NCBI RefSeq assembly: GCF_029227915.1
Contig: NC_079883.1
Location: 1,798,001 to 1,862,000 of the forward strand
Direction: 5' to 3'
From: Hydractinia symbiolongicarpus
Lineage: Eukaryota; Cnidaria; Hydrozoa; Anthoathecata; Hydractiniidae
Length of the DNA stretch: 64,000 bases
The notes below the pieces were generated by a model, which was not told the origin of the DNA, searched no databases, and was given only the letters and a program-made list of their open reading frames with translations. Made by a program: the position numbers and the translations under genes. Positions 50,076-62,500 of this stretch are shown one piece after another (positions within the stretch are counted from its first letter, which is position 1; every line of letters begins with the position of its first letter).

Positions 50076-51105
50076 ACTTTAAACATAATCACATTTTTAT
50101 CATCTTCTTAACAAACATGTTTGAATCATTCATGGCTGTTTCACGCTCGGTATTTTGTTTGCGCATGTATCAACCTTATTCCTAGCCTAGTTAACTAAGC
50201 TTTCGTCTTCGAGTTGATAAAATGAGTTTCTCTCAAACTAAAGCTTGGACGCGAACGAATGACTCAGCGGAAACCCCGAGTTTAAATTGGACAATGTGAC
50301 TAATCGCTTCGGAGGCCATTTTAATTTATCTGTGAGTTGTTTACCAAGCTTGGCCACATCTTACTGTGGTAAAAACTTTATAGTTTACTAATGTTTGTTA
50401 GGGTGAGGGAAACCACTCGCTGGAATATTCGGATGAAAAGGGCTTACCCCGACATGGACCACGTGAGCAAGGAACAATAGAATTAGCCAATCAAAAAGCG
50501 CGGCCAAACTTTGGCCGCAGAAAAATCGTTTGAGACCCAGCGTAATTTTTCCCACCTTAACTACTCCGATTTCCCGGTGGTAAGAAAAATTACGCCGGGT
50601 CTCCTGGCTACCTTATTCCCGCTATTTAAATATCCAAGCGATAAATTCGAGGAAAGGCAAGAATCTCTGAGAACGAGGAGAAGTGGTATTAAAGTAATAG
50701 TTTATTTCACGTGGCGTATGATAATCTTATCCTTTTAATCTTGGTGATTGTTACAAATCAATTTTGTTAACAAATATGCGCTGGAAACGAGGTTGATTAT
50801 TTTAAATCGGCCTCCGTAATACTTCGTCCACATGACTCACGTTGACGGAGCAGGAACCTTCGAGACAAGATGGTTACATGTGACAGCGTGGCAAGTAATT
50901 TGTTTAATACGTAAGGTTATTTTTTTGTCTTTTATATTATATTTGGAAGAGCAGTTTAAACTTATCTCTCTTATTAAAATATACCAAATTGTTCAATTCA
51001 AAAAAGTCATTTACAACTAAGATGAAAAAGAAAAACAGGTTTCTTTCAAAACAGGTGCAAAATGTATAGCTAGCTATAACATACAATAGTATACAGTAAT
51101 ATATA
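50076..51105. other. Unassigned stretch with an imperfect hairpin
   Basis: No supported gene. A notable inverted repeat pairs 50532-50556 (GAGACCC...CCCACC) with 50576-50603 (GGTGG...GGGTCTC), the second arm having three extra bases, with a loop of about 19 nt. A 75-codon plus-strand frame at 50511-50738 runs through it without a known domain. GC content is a little higher here (50240-50640) than around it. Confidence 0.45.
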
Positions 51106-51681
51106 CAGTAGACTCCCGGTTATTCGAAGCTCCACGGGGGATAGGAATTTACTTCGAATAACCGAAATTTCAAATAACTGAAAATTTTCTTATTTTGGTC
51201 CAATTTTCACTCTGACGGATTGGAGGGATTTGAATTAAAAAGTAGTCATATCAAGTTTCTACTCTACAGTTTTAAACGCAACGAGTGTTTCAAACGTTAA
51301 AATATACAAATATAATGTTTACTTAAAACAAATAAATAAAAATTTTCTGGAAATGGTGAAAGCATTCAACTTTTAAAAAAATTGCTTTGTACAGTTTTAT
51401 TTTTAGGAATAAAGACTATTTTTCTTTTATAAAAATTGTTTGAAGTTGAAAATTCTCACTTTTACTCCAGCTATTGTCAAGAATTTTGAATAACTGAGAG
51501 AATATTGAGCCAAGGGGGTTAGAAAACCACTTCGAATAAACGAATTTTCGAATAATTGAAGTTTGAATAACTGAGAGAGATTTACTCTAAAACGAGTTAA
51601 AAAATTCAAGGGGAATGAAAATCGCTTCGAATAACCGAGAATTTTGAATAAGTGCAGGTTTGAATAACCGGGAGTCTAATG
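51106..51681. mobile_element. Pogo/Tigger-like MITE (576 bp)
   Basis: It begins CAGTAGACTCCCGGTTATTC and ends with the near-perfect complement GAATAACCGGGAGTCTAATG, flanked on both sides by TA (51104-51105 and 51682-51683). A CAGT start, a C/G-rich head and a TA target are typical of pogo-type Tc1/mariner elements. The interior has further CGAATAACCGA-like repeats near both ends and is AT-rich without a transposase; the 60-codon minus frame at 51427-51609 is incidental. Confidence 0.82.
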
Positions 51682-52079
51682 TAGTAATAAAAAATATATA
51701 GTGCTTTCCACACAAAAAATGATAATATATAAACACTTCTGAAAACATTTTGTTTAACTACAAAAACTTTCTAATTTCAGTTATCGCAAATGTTCGACTT
51801 CGCAAAACTTTATCCAGAATAGTTTGCAGTTTACAAAAAAGCATGCACAACGTGTATTGTTCTCAAATCAAAATCAAACAACTACTTCACAAAAAAGATT
51901 TTAATATTGTTGTCAAACTGACCAAACAGATAATATTGATGTTGTTTAATGATGCGGCTAACACAAGTAAGTAACACCGACTGAACAAATTGTAGCTATT
52001 TGTTTATGAAATAACAATCAAAAAGGGGGAAATGAATGAAAATAAAATAAAATATGACCAAGTAAAGATAAAAAAAAGC
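51682..52079. other. Gap with one possible plus-strand exon
   Basis: A stretch at about 51781-51969 lies between an acceptor-like TTTCTAATTTCAG and a donor-like AGTAAGT and is open in one frame (ANVRLRKTLSRIV...). No family is recognised and no companion exon was found, so this is only a candidate. The rest is AT-rich with nothing notable. Confidence 0.25.
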
Positions 52080-52862
52080 CTAAAAGTTTAAAGTTTGAAA
52101 ACCGTAAAAAATATTAATGTTTTTGACCTGTGGTAGAACTGGAGCTGGAGGATTTGAAATTTGTGGATTGTAGTGGTGTGTGGATTGCTTTCTCTTTTTC
52201 TTTTTTGGCACCCAAACAAACCCGTCACGGTCACGACCCCCATTTTTGATCCAGGCCTTAAAACTTCTATCGTTTTCGGGGCCTGGGTGGGCTTTGCGGT
52301 ATGCCCGGAACTCTTTCCATGTAAACTTGCTACCTGTAAAAAAATACATGACCAATTCATTCAATTCTTCAGTGCAAAAATACAAATTAATTCGTTTGTA
52401 AATTATATATTTACCTCTTTCTCTTTCACTTGACTCTGATCTCTTTCTTTTACCAGATATTACTATTTTTTTCTCATTGTCCTCTAAAAAGTAAGTTTCG
52501 CAGACTTGCTAGGGATAGATAAAAAAGAATAAACAATCCTTTTTTTGCTGTTTTGGTAATTTTCCATTGTTTATCTTACCTACACATTTTACATTTTTGT
52601 CCAATTTTCTGAACAACAAGAGATTGTGCCAAACTAGGGCAATAGGTTTTTGAAGGAATACAAGAAAAGCAAATTTTTATGCAAAAAAGTACCTCTTTCC
52701 AAACTTGAAGTAGTGGAACTACTTCCTCTCTCCTCTTTCCATCCACGTGTGTCTAAAATAAAATTTTACCATATCATTTTATACAAAGTAACACAAGAAA
52801 CTTCTAAAGATAGTATATGATTTACCTTTACCTTTCTTTTCTACATCCATTTGAATTGACAT
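52080..52862 (-). CDS. Small basic nuclear-type protein, complete 139-aa copy, 4 exons
   Basis: This is the intact counterpart of the gene cut at the window start. Exons on the minus strand are 52862-52826, 52752-52693, 52483-52415 and 52333-52080, totalling 420 nt with a TAG stop. Introns are GT...AG with consistent phase 1. Residues 1-40 are charged and serine-rich; about 55-63 are basic; about 64-108 form the block FTWKEFRAYRKAHPG ... GRDRDGFVWVPKKKKRK; the tail is proline-rich (ISNPPAPVLPQ). No homologue comes to mind. It is the only gene of the three-gene cassette without an in-frame stop. It starts about 330 bp below the 3' end of the transposase-like pseudogene, on the same strand. Confidence 0.72.
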
Positions 52863-52950
52863 TTTAATTAGGTAACCTAAGGTGAAAAGTACAATTTGTA
52901 CACCCTAGACAAACATTTGTTTAAAATTTAAATAACACACACACAAATCA

Positions 52951-53178
52951 CATTGCACACTGTAAAAATTACTGCAGAAAATATCAGCAATTCAGCGTAT
53001 TGAACACTGGAAAAATTACTGCATAAAATAACAGTAATCAGTGTGTTAAATAACATTGCACACTGGGAAAAATCACTGCAGAAAATAACAGTAATTCAGT
53101 GTGTTAAATAACATTGCACACTGGAAAAAATTACTGCAGAAAATAACAGTATTTTATTGTGTTAAATAGAAATATACA
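52951..53178. repeat. Minisatellite, second copy
   Basis: The four-unit CACTGGAAAAATTACTGCAG repeat is present as at 781-1008, with no difference noticed. It again lies between the 139-aa gene and the transposase-like pseudogene. Confidence 0.75.
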
Positions 53179-53195
53179 TAAAAAGTGTTAATGTA

Positions 53196-55654
53196 TTATG
53201 TAGGTCTTGGTGCAACAGCATCTTCGGTGCCTTCTGCGCAAAAGGGTCTTATTTCATCATACAAATATTTTTGCCTAGCTGCTGTTAAGCCGACCGGGGT
53301 GATTATTGTGGGCATTTCTTTTTGGAAAGCTGTATTCTTTTTCAGTATATTTACTTTTACAGGGTCTGAAGTTAAACCTACGTAACAATAGACAATGCCT
53401 GGTTCAGTGTGGTTAACTCGAAAATGATGATAGCTACTGATGTTAGAACTTTTAATGAAATATTTGGACAGCATAGCCACCCAGTCAAATGTTGGTACCA
53501 GAACAGTGCCATCATGTTTTCCAACCAGTTTAGCACTGTTGCAAGATGCGGAATCGTCACAACATTTAGCAACATCATATAAAGTCCAAAGAGGCGTGAC
53601 TGATGTTCTTTTCTTAAATGCACCAAAACACCTGTCGCAACTGCATTTGGTGTGACCCACTATCATAAACGAGTATTCTATTTCGTGATGCAAACCTGTC
53701 AGTGTTCTCCAAACAAGGTACCATAAAAAGTAATTATTCTTGTTCTGGCCTAAAAATGAAAATAAATAAATAATTTGAACAGGAAATATACCATTGCATT
53801 GTAAAGGGGGATTTTCACGAAGCGAATTGAGCGGCGAATTCGCTTTTTAATTTTCACAACAAAATAAATTAGGCGCCAAATTCATTGTTTACGTTAGTTA
53901 ACCGCGTTCAGATTGGTCAAAATCTAGCAGCGAAACCTTTAGCTGCGAAAAAGTCGGAACTGTTTCTACTTTCCAGCAAAGTGAATATTTCGATGCGAAA
54001 TCAAAACAAACAAAACTGCGCATGCTCAGATACAATTCGACGTCGAATTCGCCATTCAATTCGCTTCGTGAAAATCCCCCTTAAGGCATCAAAAAAACTT
54101 TCCTGCAAAATTTTTATTACATGCTTTTTTAAGAAACCAGTTTTGGCTACTGAGGCTCAAGTTTTTTACTTTTTACTGATTTTGAGGCTAAAAGTTTCTT
54201 AACAGTTTTTTAAAGTTCAAATGCACCGTAATATTTTCTGTAACAGCTTCTGGCCTGGAGAAGTTTGAGGAACTGAGTCAAGCTAAGTTTCTTTATTTTT
54301 TGTAAATTTTGAGCCTCAGGTTTCTTATAGGCGTGTTTCTTATAAAAAATGGTATAAAACATTAATTTACGTATGTTAGTTTAGACTCACCAGTACAATT
54401 ATCAGCATGACAGTTGGCTTTTGTTTCACCCATACCATGATCAGCAAAAAAGTTGTGAACAAAAGAAATAGTTGAATTTGCACCCTTTCCTGTGCTAACT
54501 ATTTCATCAATAAGGTACGTTGTTTGTACATTAATGCCATCATTACACACTCCAAATATATTGCATTTTCTTGGTGTTTTGAAATATATTGGACCAGGCT
54601 GAAAGGAATCCTGTGGGTAATGTAGCTGTTGTGCATAGTCTCATGTGTAATGAGCTGTTCCATTAAAAGAACATGGCTCATTTAATGCATTAGGGTCATA
54701 TCGTAGATACTTTTTTAAATCTTCCACTGCCTGCCTACATTGCTGCTTATATTAATCAATCTCTTCTTGTGCTTTTTTCAGGTGGACAATTTGCTCCCTA
54801 AGAAGATTTGATTTTTCCTGCTCGGATTTATTAATGCTGCGAAAAATAACATTATTATTTGATTGACAAGTCGCACATATATCTGTTAGTGGTTTGGCAA
54901 CTACTACCCATGGGATGACCTCATTCCACAACACTGTAAACTGACTGTAGCTTACATATGGAATAACAGATTTTATACAACTTTCTCTGTAGTAGTGCCA
55001 TATATTTGTTTTGGTATCTGATGATGGAATTAATGAAATTGATTCATCCCTGTAACCTGGTATCCGACCAGGCAATAGAACAGCATGCTCTTCTGCATAA
55101 TTTTCAATAAACCTTTTTACATGGCAATTAGATTCGTATGTATGAGCATTTGATGGGAGCCTTTTGTTATTACCATGTTTTCCTGGTTTTGCACCCTCCT
55201 CGTCAAAATGTTTGCATAAACGAGCAAAAGTTTGCAAGGATATATCTAGTAAGAAAAGGAATGTCTTTCTGCAAATTTTACGCCCATACATAAAAAAATT
55301 TATGTGTCCTGAACTTGTAGATAAAAATTTTGGCAGCCTAGAAATTTGTAAAAAACTTAGTACAAATATGTCTTTTTCTTCCCCTGACAACTCAGCTACA
55401 GAATTTCTAGAAAAATCTACCTCTTCTCTAGTGAAAAGCTTAATACAATTGGAACTCGCGTTTTCCAGGTTACACCCGCACCCCTTCGTTAAAAATTCAC
55501 TTATTGTACTTAACTCTGCGGCATCGATATCTTCATATTTCTCATAAGTAGTAGCTGGTCTTTTTAATGAAACAGCCATATCGGTTACAAATTTGCAAGC
55601 GACAAACTTCAAGCGCTCCAATTTCCCTCGCAGGTGGCCGGCGGCACGTGACAT
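53196..55654 (-). pseudogene. Transposase-like pseudogene (HADNC-x-GQNKN family), second copy
   Basis: Exon 1 is 55654-54391, the intron 54390-53750 and exon 2 53749-53196. The TAA (54754-54752) and the TGA before DYAQQLHYP are both present, as in the first copy. Two amino-acid changes separate the copies in exon 1: Leu to Ile just before the TAA, and Lys to Thr in SSDTKxNIW. Both codon differences are nonsynonymous, as expected for a gene already free of constraint, though two events are too few to prove it. All motifs and the splice junction are conserved. Confidence 0.77.
53805..54081. mobile_element. PIF/Harbinger-like MITE, second copy
   Basis: The same 277-bp element, with TAA duplications at 53802-53804 and 54082-54084, sits in the same intron. 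It was therefore inserted before the 52-kb duplication. Confidence 0.8.
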
Positions 55655-55850
55655 CGTAATTTGTAGACTTAACCATGTGACATACGCAACATGTTTTAAC
55701 TCTCTAAGCCAAAAGTCCGGCTTTTCTTAACTGCACCTTCTGAGGACCGTTCAGCCACTGGTCAAAGCAATCGAAATAATGTTGCAGTATTCCATTTTAC
55801 CCCTAGCTACCCAACTGCCAACTTTTGTATTTGCGCAACAAGACACGAAA
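55655..55850. promoter_or_regulatory. Shared divergent promoter region, second copy
   Basis: It is the gap between the two head-to-head starts (55654 minus, 55851 plus), with the same sequence as 3485-3680 as far as I can read. Confidence 0.5.
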
Positions 55851-58018
55851 ATGGCGGAATTTTGTCCAGATAAAACAAGTCAAAACAGTGTGCACAAAAA
55901 ATATAGTCTTGTTTTTTTTGAGTGTGACAACTCAACAGCAATTGTTAAAACGGTTTTGTTGAAAAAGTTGGAGAGTGATATCGCGGAAGGAAAACGCTGC
56001 AGATATAGGCACCGAAGCCAGATCTACACGGTTAAAGTTTTAGCGATGAAGGGTAAGTTAACAAAGGAGAGGAATTAAAAATTCCAACCTTATCCCGAGG
56101 CCTTGTTAGGTTTTGTATATTTGAACGGCGTAACTATAAAAATCCTAGCAAGTCCTGGGGACGAGGTTAACAAAGTTTAAATTTTAAACTTTCAAAGTAA
56201 TTTTTTTTGCGCAGATAACAAAAAGCAATTAGATGAGTTGGAGGAAAATTGGCAGGAGAACGAAAATTGGGAACCTTCTGATACAGAACACAGGGTAATA
56301 TCGTAGCTCATAAATATGTTCCTGTTCCGATTTTTAAAGTTTTTATATGCTAGTTTCCTAGGTTTGTAGGAGCAAACTGAATAGATAAAAATGTAGCAAC
56401 TAATTTTAACATAAATAAACGAGGTAACCTAATGTGACGCATAAATGATGTCATAAACAAAGGTTCTTAGGCTTGAAGGAGTTAACTAGACCATGGATAC
56501 GCGAGACAACCTATTTTAACCGAATGTTCTTATAAACAAGTTTCTTAGGTCCAGCATATAGATAAACGAGGCAACCGATTACGGCCCTATTGTTTTGAAA
56601 AACCAGGTTCTTAGGTTTTTAGGAGTAAAATAGCTGTAGATAAACAAGACAAACAATTTTAACCCTCGTTCCTTTATCCCTGATGTCTTGGGCTATAAAA
56701 TCTGGGCATATATAAACGAGACAACCTATTTTAAGCCTCGGGAAAACTGTTTCTCATGGGGTTCAAATGGTTAAATGGGTTTTATTATTAACTATCTTCT
56801 TTAGAATACTGCAAACAAAGAAGCAAATAAAAATGAGGTGAGAACAATTGTTCGCTTTTTAAAATATTTCTGAGGGCTTTCCCTAATTTTTATTTAGGGA
56901 TAGTTAGAAATTAAGCTGTAAAACAAAAACAAAAGTATGTTTTTAGAATTTAAATTAGTGAAGATGTAACTTAGGATCACAAAGATTAAGGATGCAAATT
57001 TTTATTGTTTAGACGGACGATGGTAATGATGTGGTGCTGGAAAGCTCGCAAGACCAGGACAAAAGCGAGACATTTGCCCTGAACACGGTAAATTTACAAA
57101 TATACTAAAATATTTACAAACCCTGCATAAATAATCTGCATTATAAAATACAAATATAACCTTCTAGAATTCTACAATGCTGGAGGAAATTGCACCACAC
57201 ATCCAAACATTAAAAGTGAGTAAAACAACTTAAACGAACAAAGAGAATTTATTTATTTTTTTTACAAAAATCTTTCTTTTAATCTTTAGCCAATTACAAG
57301 TATTACAACATATGAGGATTTTTTGATTACAAGGGCAGATACACCCGTCCTAAAAACCCAAGAAAGAGCCACGCAAACGCTTAGTAAATGCTGTGAGCAA
57401 TTGGATGCTGTGGTGCAAAATCAAAAGAATTTGCAGCAGGAGTTTCAAGATCTAAAAGACTTGGTAACTGCATCAATAAATTTATTTATGAACAGGCAAG
57501 CTGCATAACGTGTTGAAGAACAGGAATTTATATGTCCTGTTCCAGATTACGAAATGCCAGCACTGTCGCCACTACAAGATCTGCCTGATTTCAACAAACC
57601 TTCTGCAATGGTGGATGTGCCTGATCCAAATACAAACAATCACCCCACAATTGATGCTCCTTCAGATGCCCAGAACTCGAGTCAGTTTTCTTCGCATGAC
57701 ACTTTACCTGGACAGTTTGCACAGTTATTGTGTTCGATGAATGTCCTTGGAGTTACAGCTGTGTTGGCCAATTCGTCGGATGCAGTCGACTGTGCATTCC
57801 AACTAATGAAGGGAATCTTCTCAACAGAGGAGTTGATGACATCTTCCCTGTCAGGTAAAAGAGGAAAACTGATGTTAGAAAAGGGAAAAGTGGAATGGGT
57901 TAGGGCTCATGTGGATGCAAAATTTGGTGTGGGAGAGCAGGAATGGAAACGGGTGGTCGATGGCATAAACTTGAAACTCAGAAACTTCCGTAAAATTCAA
58001 TTAGCTAAAAAATCATAA
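55851..58018 (+). pseudogene. BEN-domain pseudogene, second copy
   Basis: Exons are 55851-56052, 56215-56294, 56805-56837, 57013-57087, 57168-57215 and 57290-58018, with the same splice sites as the first copy. The in-frame TAA is at 57506-57508, so the nonsense change predates the duplication. The BEN half (TEELMTSSLSGKRG to INLKLRNFRK) and coiled-coil half are otherwise unchanged; I saw no coding difference between the copies in exon 6. One substitution (A/G at 4202/56372) falls in intron 2. Confidence 0.75.
56355..56760. repeat. Degenerate repeat cluster in BEN intron 2, second copy
   Basis: The same recurring AAACGAGACAACCTATTTTAA and TTCTTAGG words appear as at 4185-4590. Confidence 0.55.
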
Positions 58019-59274
58019 TTATAAATTTATACAGTACATATTTACATTAAAACAGTGCAAAAAAGATAATGATCTAAGAATTAACACCTAAATTGAAATA
58101 TACATTTAACTTTGGTTTGGACGCTTCTACAGATTCAAGTAACTTTTGTTTTTGGTTTTGCATTGACTTGTCTTCTTAAGTTTTACTTCGAATCATCCAT
58201 TCTTGGTAGCTAAACATAAAAAGTGCTAAAAAGAGGAGGCTATTTTAAGAGGTTTTACCACCTATCCTCATATTCTGTAAATACAGTTAAAAATCCATGT
58301 CAGGGTCTACTAAAGCAAATAAGACTGCTCACCTCACATGTTGATACAGCTTTTTGATTAAAAATAAGAATATGCATACTTCAACAGACCCACAGTAGTC
58401 CCTTTTTAGCTCTAAGAACTGCATGACAGAAAGACGCAGGAATGGTCTTTTTCAGTCTATTTCTTTCTACAGAAACATGTTTGAAGCTTGAAAATAAACG
58501 AACAGCTTAGCTAAACTGGTAAAGAGGTCTATTTTGTTTTGAAATCTGAAACTATATTTTTTTGTAAACAGAGAACTATTGCTTGTAAGTTTTTAGTGTA
58601 TATATAAATAAAATGTTAAAAAATAAATACATTTAGTTAGCTAGCTACCTATTTCGCTTTCCGTTTCCCTGCACAACCGCCTGACTCAATGGCAATTCAG
58701 AAAAGAAAGAAAATTTCCACGCTACCACATGAAAAACACACAGTGAGAATATCTTATTTACAGAACCAGAATTTAAAAACGACCGACAGCACAGAGATTT
58801 TAATCCTCTTTTTTTTTTGTTTGTTATGCTATTGACAAAAACTATGAAATTTTATCCCCAACCCCTCCTCCTCGCAAAAAAATAGAAAAAAAAATAGCAG
58901 GAACTTTGGCAAAAGTAAAAAGCTACAGTTTTATTATCGAAACATCGTAGTTTTTTTCGCAGAGGGATGACTTACCGTGTGCCGTGTGTTACGAATTTAT
59001 TAAGCAACAGACCACCTTAATAAAATACTAAAAGCTAAACCATAGAGTGTTTGCTAAAGTTGGTTAAACTATTTATTCTCAAAAAGAAAAGCGTGGTTAC
59101 AGAAGCATTTTAGGGTTCTTTGCATGGTATCTTTTTTAAAACTTCATAAATTTTATTAAAAGGCAAGTCGTCTTAAACGGTCCTGCTTATTTCATTCATA
59201 AACGCACATGCATCAGTAATATTTTGATTGTCAGGTAGCCATCAGTCTACGGCCACTATCATGAGCACTAGTAT
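58019..59274. other. Unassigned AT-rich stretch, second copy
   Basis: It corresponds to 5849-7104; no exon or RNA gene is supported here either. Confidence 0.5.
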
Positions 59275-59578
59275 TGCTAATAAATTGGTATCGGTAATAT
59301 TGGAAATAATCACCGATACCTTTGGTATCGGTAATATTGGAAATAATTACCGATACCTTTGGTATCGATAATAGATTGGAATTGATAATACCAATAAAAT
59401 CATAAGAGAAGTATCGATAATATTATTAGCACTACCGATACTTGCTAAAAATGTAACGATACTTGTAATTTTTGATTACCAATACTATCGTTATTTCTTT
59501 TGTTTTATTATCAATACTACCGATATAATAATTACCGATATTATAGGTTGTTACCGTTTTCCCCAAAACCGTCACATA
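59275..59578. repeat. CGATA/GGTATCG-rich left arm, second copy
   Basis: It matches 7105-7408 with a base change at 7276/59446 and ends at the same CGTCACATATGTGACG palindrome. It marks the start of a second foldback-type block. Confidence 0.7.
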
Positions 59579-62500
59579 TGTGACGCAGATGTTGTAACTC
59601 AAACGGACTGATACCGTTCGAAAGTCAATGAAATTTTGTTTTAGAAATTGTCTCTATTTCTTCAGCGCGCGCTGACAGATTCGATTGGTACCACTGTAAA
59701 AAATGACTTATTGATCTAAATATTTAAATAAAGAGCTAACAGAGAGCCCAGTGTAACTGCGGAGTTTCAGCATTCATGGCAAAGTAAGAAGAATCTTAAT
59801 TATTGGTGCCTAATTGTTCCATTTATTACATTTATAAGGTAAATGTACAAAATAAATTCAACTAGGTCCCACGGTCAATAGTTTCACTTCTAAAATTAAT
59901 GCAACCTAGTAAAATCAGAAAAATATCGCTAAATACATGTTGGCACGAATATGTGACGCAACCGTTGTAACTCAAACGGACTGATACCGTTCGAAATTTA
60001 ATGAAACTTAGTTTTAGAAACTGTCTCTATTTTTTCAGCGCGCGCTGACGGCTTCGATTGGTACCACTGTAAAAAATGACTTATTGATCTAAATATTTAA
60101 TTAAAGAACTGACAGAGCGCCCATTGTAACTGCGGAGTTTCAGCATTCATGCCAAAGTAAGAAGAATCTTAATTATTGGTGTCTAATTTTTCCATTTATC
60201 ACATTTATAAGGTAAAAGTCCAAAATCAGTTCAACTAGGTACCGCGTTGAATAGTTTCACTTTTAAAACCAATGCAACCTAGTAATATCGGCAAAATCTC
60301 GCTAAAAACATGTTGGTACTAATATGTGACGCAGCCGTTGTAACTCAAACGGACTGATACCGTTCGAAAATCAAAGAATCTTAGTTTTAAAACTGTCTTT
60401 ATTTCTTCAGCGCGCGCTGACGGCTTCGAGTGGTACCACTGTAAAAAATGACTTATTGATCTAAATATTTAAATAAAGAGCTAACAGAGCGCCAAGTGTA
60501 ACTGCGGAGTTCCATCAGTCATCCCAAAGTAAGTAGAATGTTAATTCTTTGAGTCCATTTTTTTCATTTATCACATTTATAACGTCAAAGTCCAGAATCA
60601 GTTCAATTAGGTGCCACAGTCAATCGTGCCACTTCTAAAACCAATGCAACCTAGCAATATTGGAAAAACACCGCTAAGTACGTGTTGGTACAAATATGTG
60701 ACGCAACCGTTGTAACTCAAACGGACTGATACGGTTCGAAAGTCAAGGAAATGTAGTTTTATAAACTGTCTTTATTTCTTCAGCGCGCGCTGACGGCTTT
60801 GATTGGTCCCACTATAAAAAATGACTTATTGATCTAAATATTTAAATAAAGAGCTAACACAGCGTGTAGTGTAACTGCAGATTTCCAGAAGTCATCCCAA
60901 AGTAAGAAGAATGTTAATTGTTGGAGTCCAATTGTCCCATTATCACATTTATAAGGTAAATGTACAAAATAAATTCAACTAGGTCTCACGGTCAGTCGTT
61001 TCACTTCTAAAATTAATGCAACCTAGTAATATCAGAAAAATTTCGCTAAATACATGTTGGTACGAATATGTGACGCAACCATTGTAACTCAAACGGACTG
61101 ATACCGTTAGAAAGTCAATGAAAGGTAGTTTTTGAAACTGCCTCTATTTTTTCAGCGCGCCCTGACGGCTTCGATTGGTACCACTGTAAAAAATGACTTA
61201 TTGATCAAAATATTTAAATAAAGAGCTAACGCACCGTCTAGTGTAACTGCAGAGTTCCAGAAGTCATCCCAAAGTAAGAAGAGTGTTATTTGTTGGAGTC
61301 GAATTGTCCCATTTATCACATTTATGAGGTAAATGAACAAAATAAATTCAACTAGGTCCGACAGTCAATCGTTCCACTTGTAAAACCAATGCAACCTAAC
61401 AATATCTGAAAAATATGACTAAATACATGTTGGTACGAATATGTGACGCAACCGTTGTAACTCAAACAGACTGAGAAAGTTCGAAATTTAATGAAACTTA
61501 GTTTTAGAAAATGTCTCTAAATTTTTAGCGCGCGCTGGCGCCTTCGATTGGTACCACTGTAAAAAATGACTTATTGATCTAAATATTTAAATAAAGAGCT
61601 AACAGAGCGCCCAGTGTAACTGCGGAGTTCCAGCAGTCATCCCAAAGTAAGTAGAATGTTAATTCTTTGAGTCCATTTTTTTTATTTATCACATTTATAA
61701 CGTCAAAGTCCAGAATCAGTTCAATTAGGTGCCACCGTCAATCGTTCCACTTCTAAAACCAATGCAACCTAGCAATATTGGAAAAGCACCGCTAAGTACG
61801 TGTTGGTACAAATATGTGACGCAACCGATGTAACTCAAACGGACTGATACCGTTAAAAAGTGAATGAAAGGTAGTTTTTGAAACTGCCTCTATTTTCTCA
61901 GCGCACGCTGACGGCTTCGATTGGTACCACTATAAAAAATGACTTATTGATCTAAATATTTAAATAAAGAACTAACAGAGCACCCAGTGTAACTGCGGAG
62001 TTCCAGCAGTCATAACAAAGTGAGATCAATGTTAATTCTTTGAATCAATTTTATTTAATTTATCACATTTATAATGTGAAAGTCCAAAATCAGTTCAATT
62101 AGGTCCCACAGTCAATCGTCCCACTTGTAAAAACAATGCAACCTAACAATATCTGAAAAATATCACTAAATACATGTTGGTACGAATATGTGACGCAACC
62201 GTTGTAACTCAAACAGATTGAGAACGTTCGAAATTTAATGAAACTTAGTTTTAGAAAATGGCTCTAAATTTTTAGCGCGCGCTGGCGCCTTCGATTGGTA
62301 CCACTGTAAAAAATGACTTATTGATCTAAATATTTAAATAAAGAGCTAACAGAGCGCCTAGTGTAACTGCGGAGTTCCAGCAGTCATCCCAAAGTAAGTA
62401 GAATGTTAATTCTTTGAGTCCATTTTTTTCATTTATCACATTTATAACGTCAAAGTCCAGAATCAGTTCAATTAGGTGCCACAGTCAGTCGTTCCACTTC

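Noticed and set aside
49917-50111. A 64-aa proline/isoleucine-rich frame
   Set aside because: It is a translation of the CGATAC/ACCTATA-rich repeat of the right arm.
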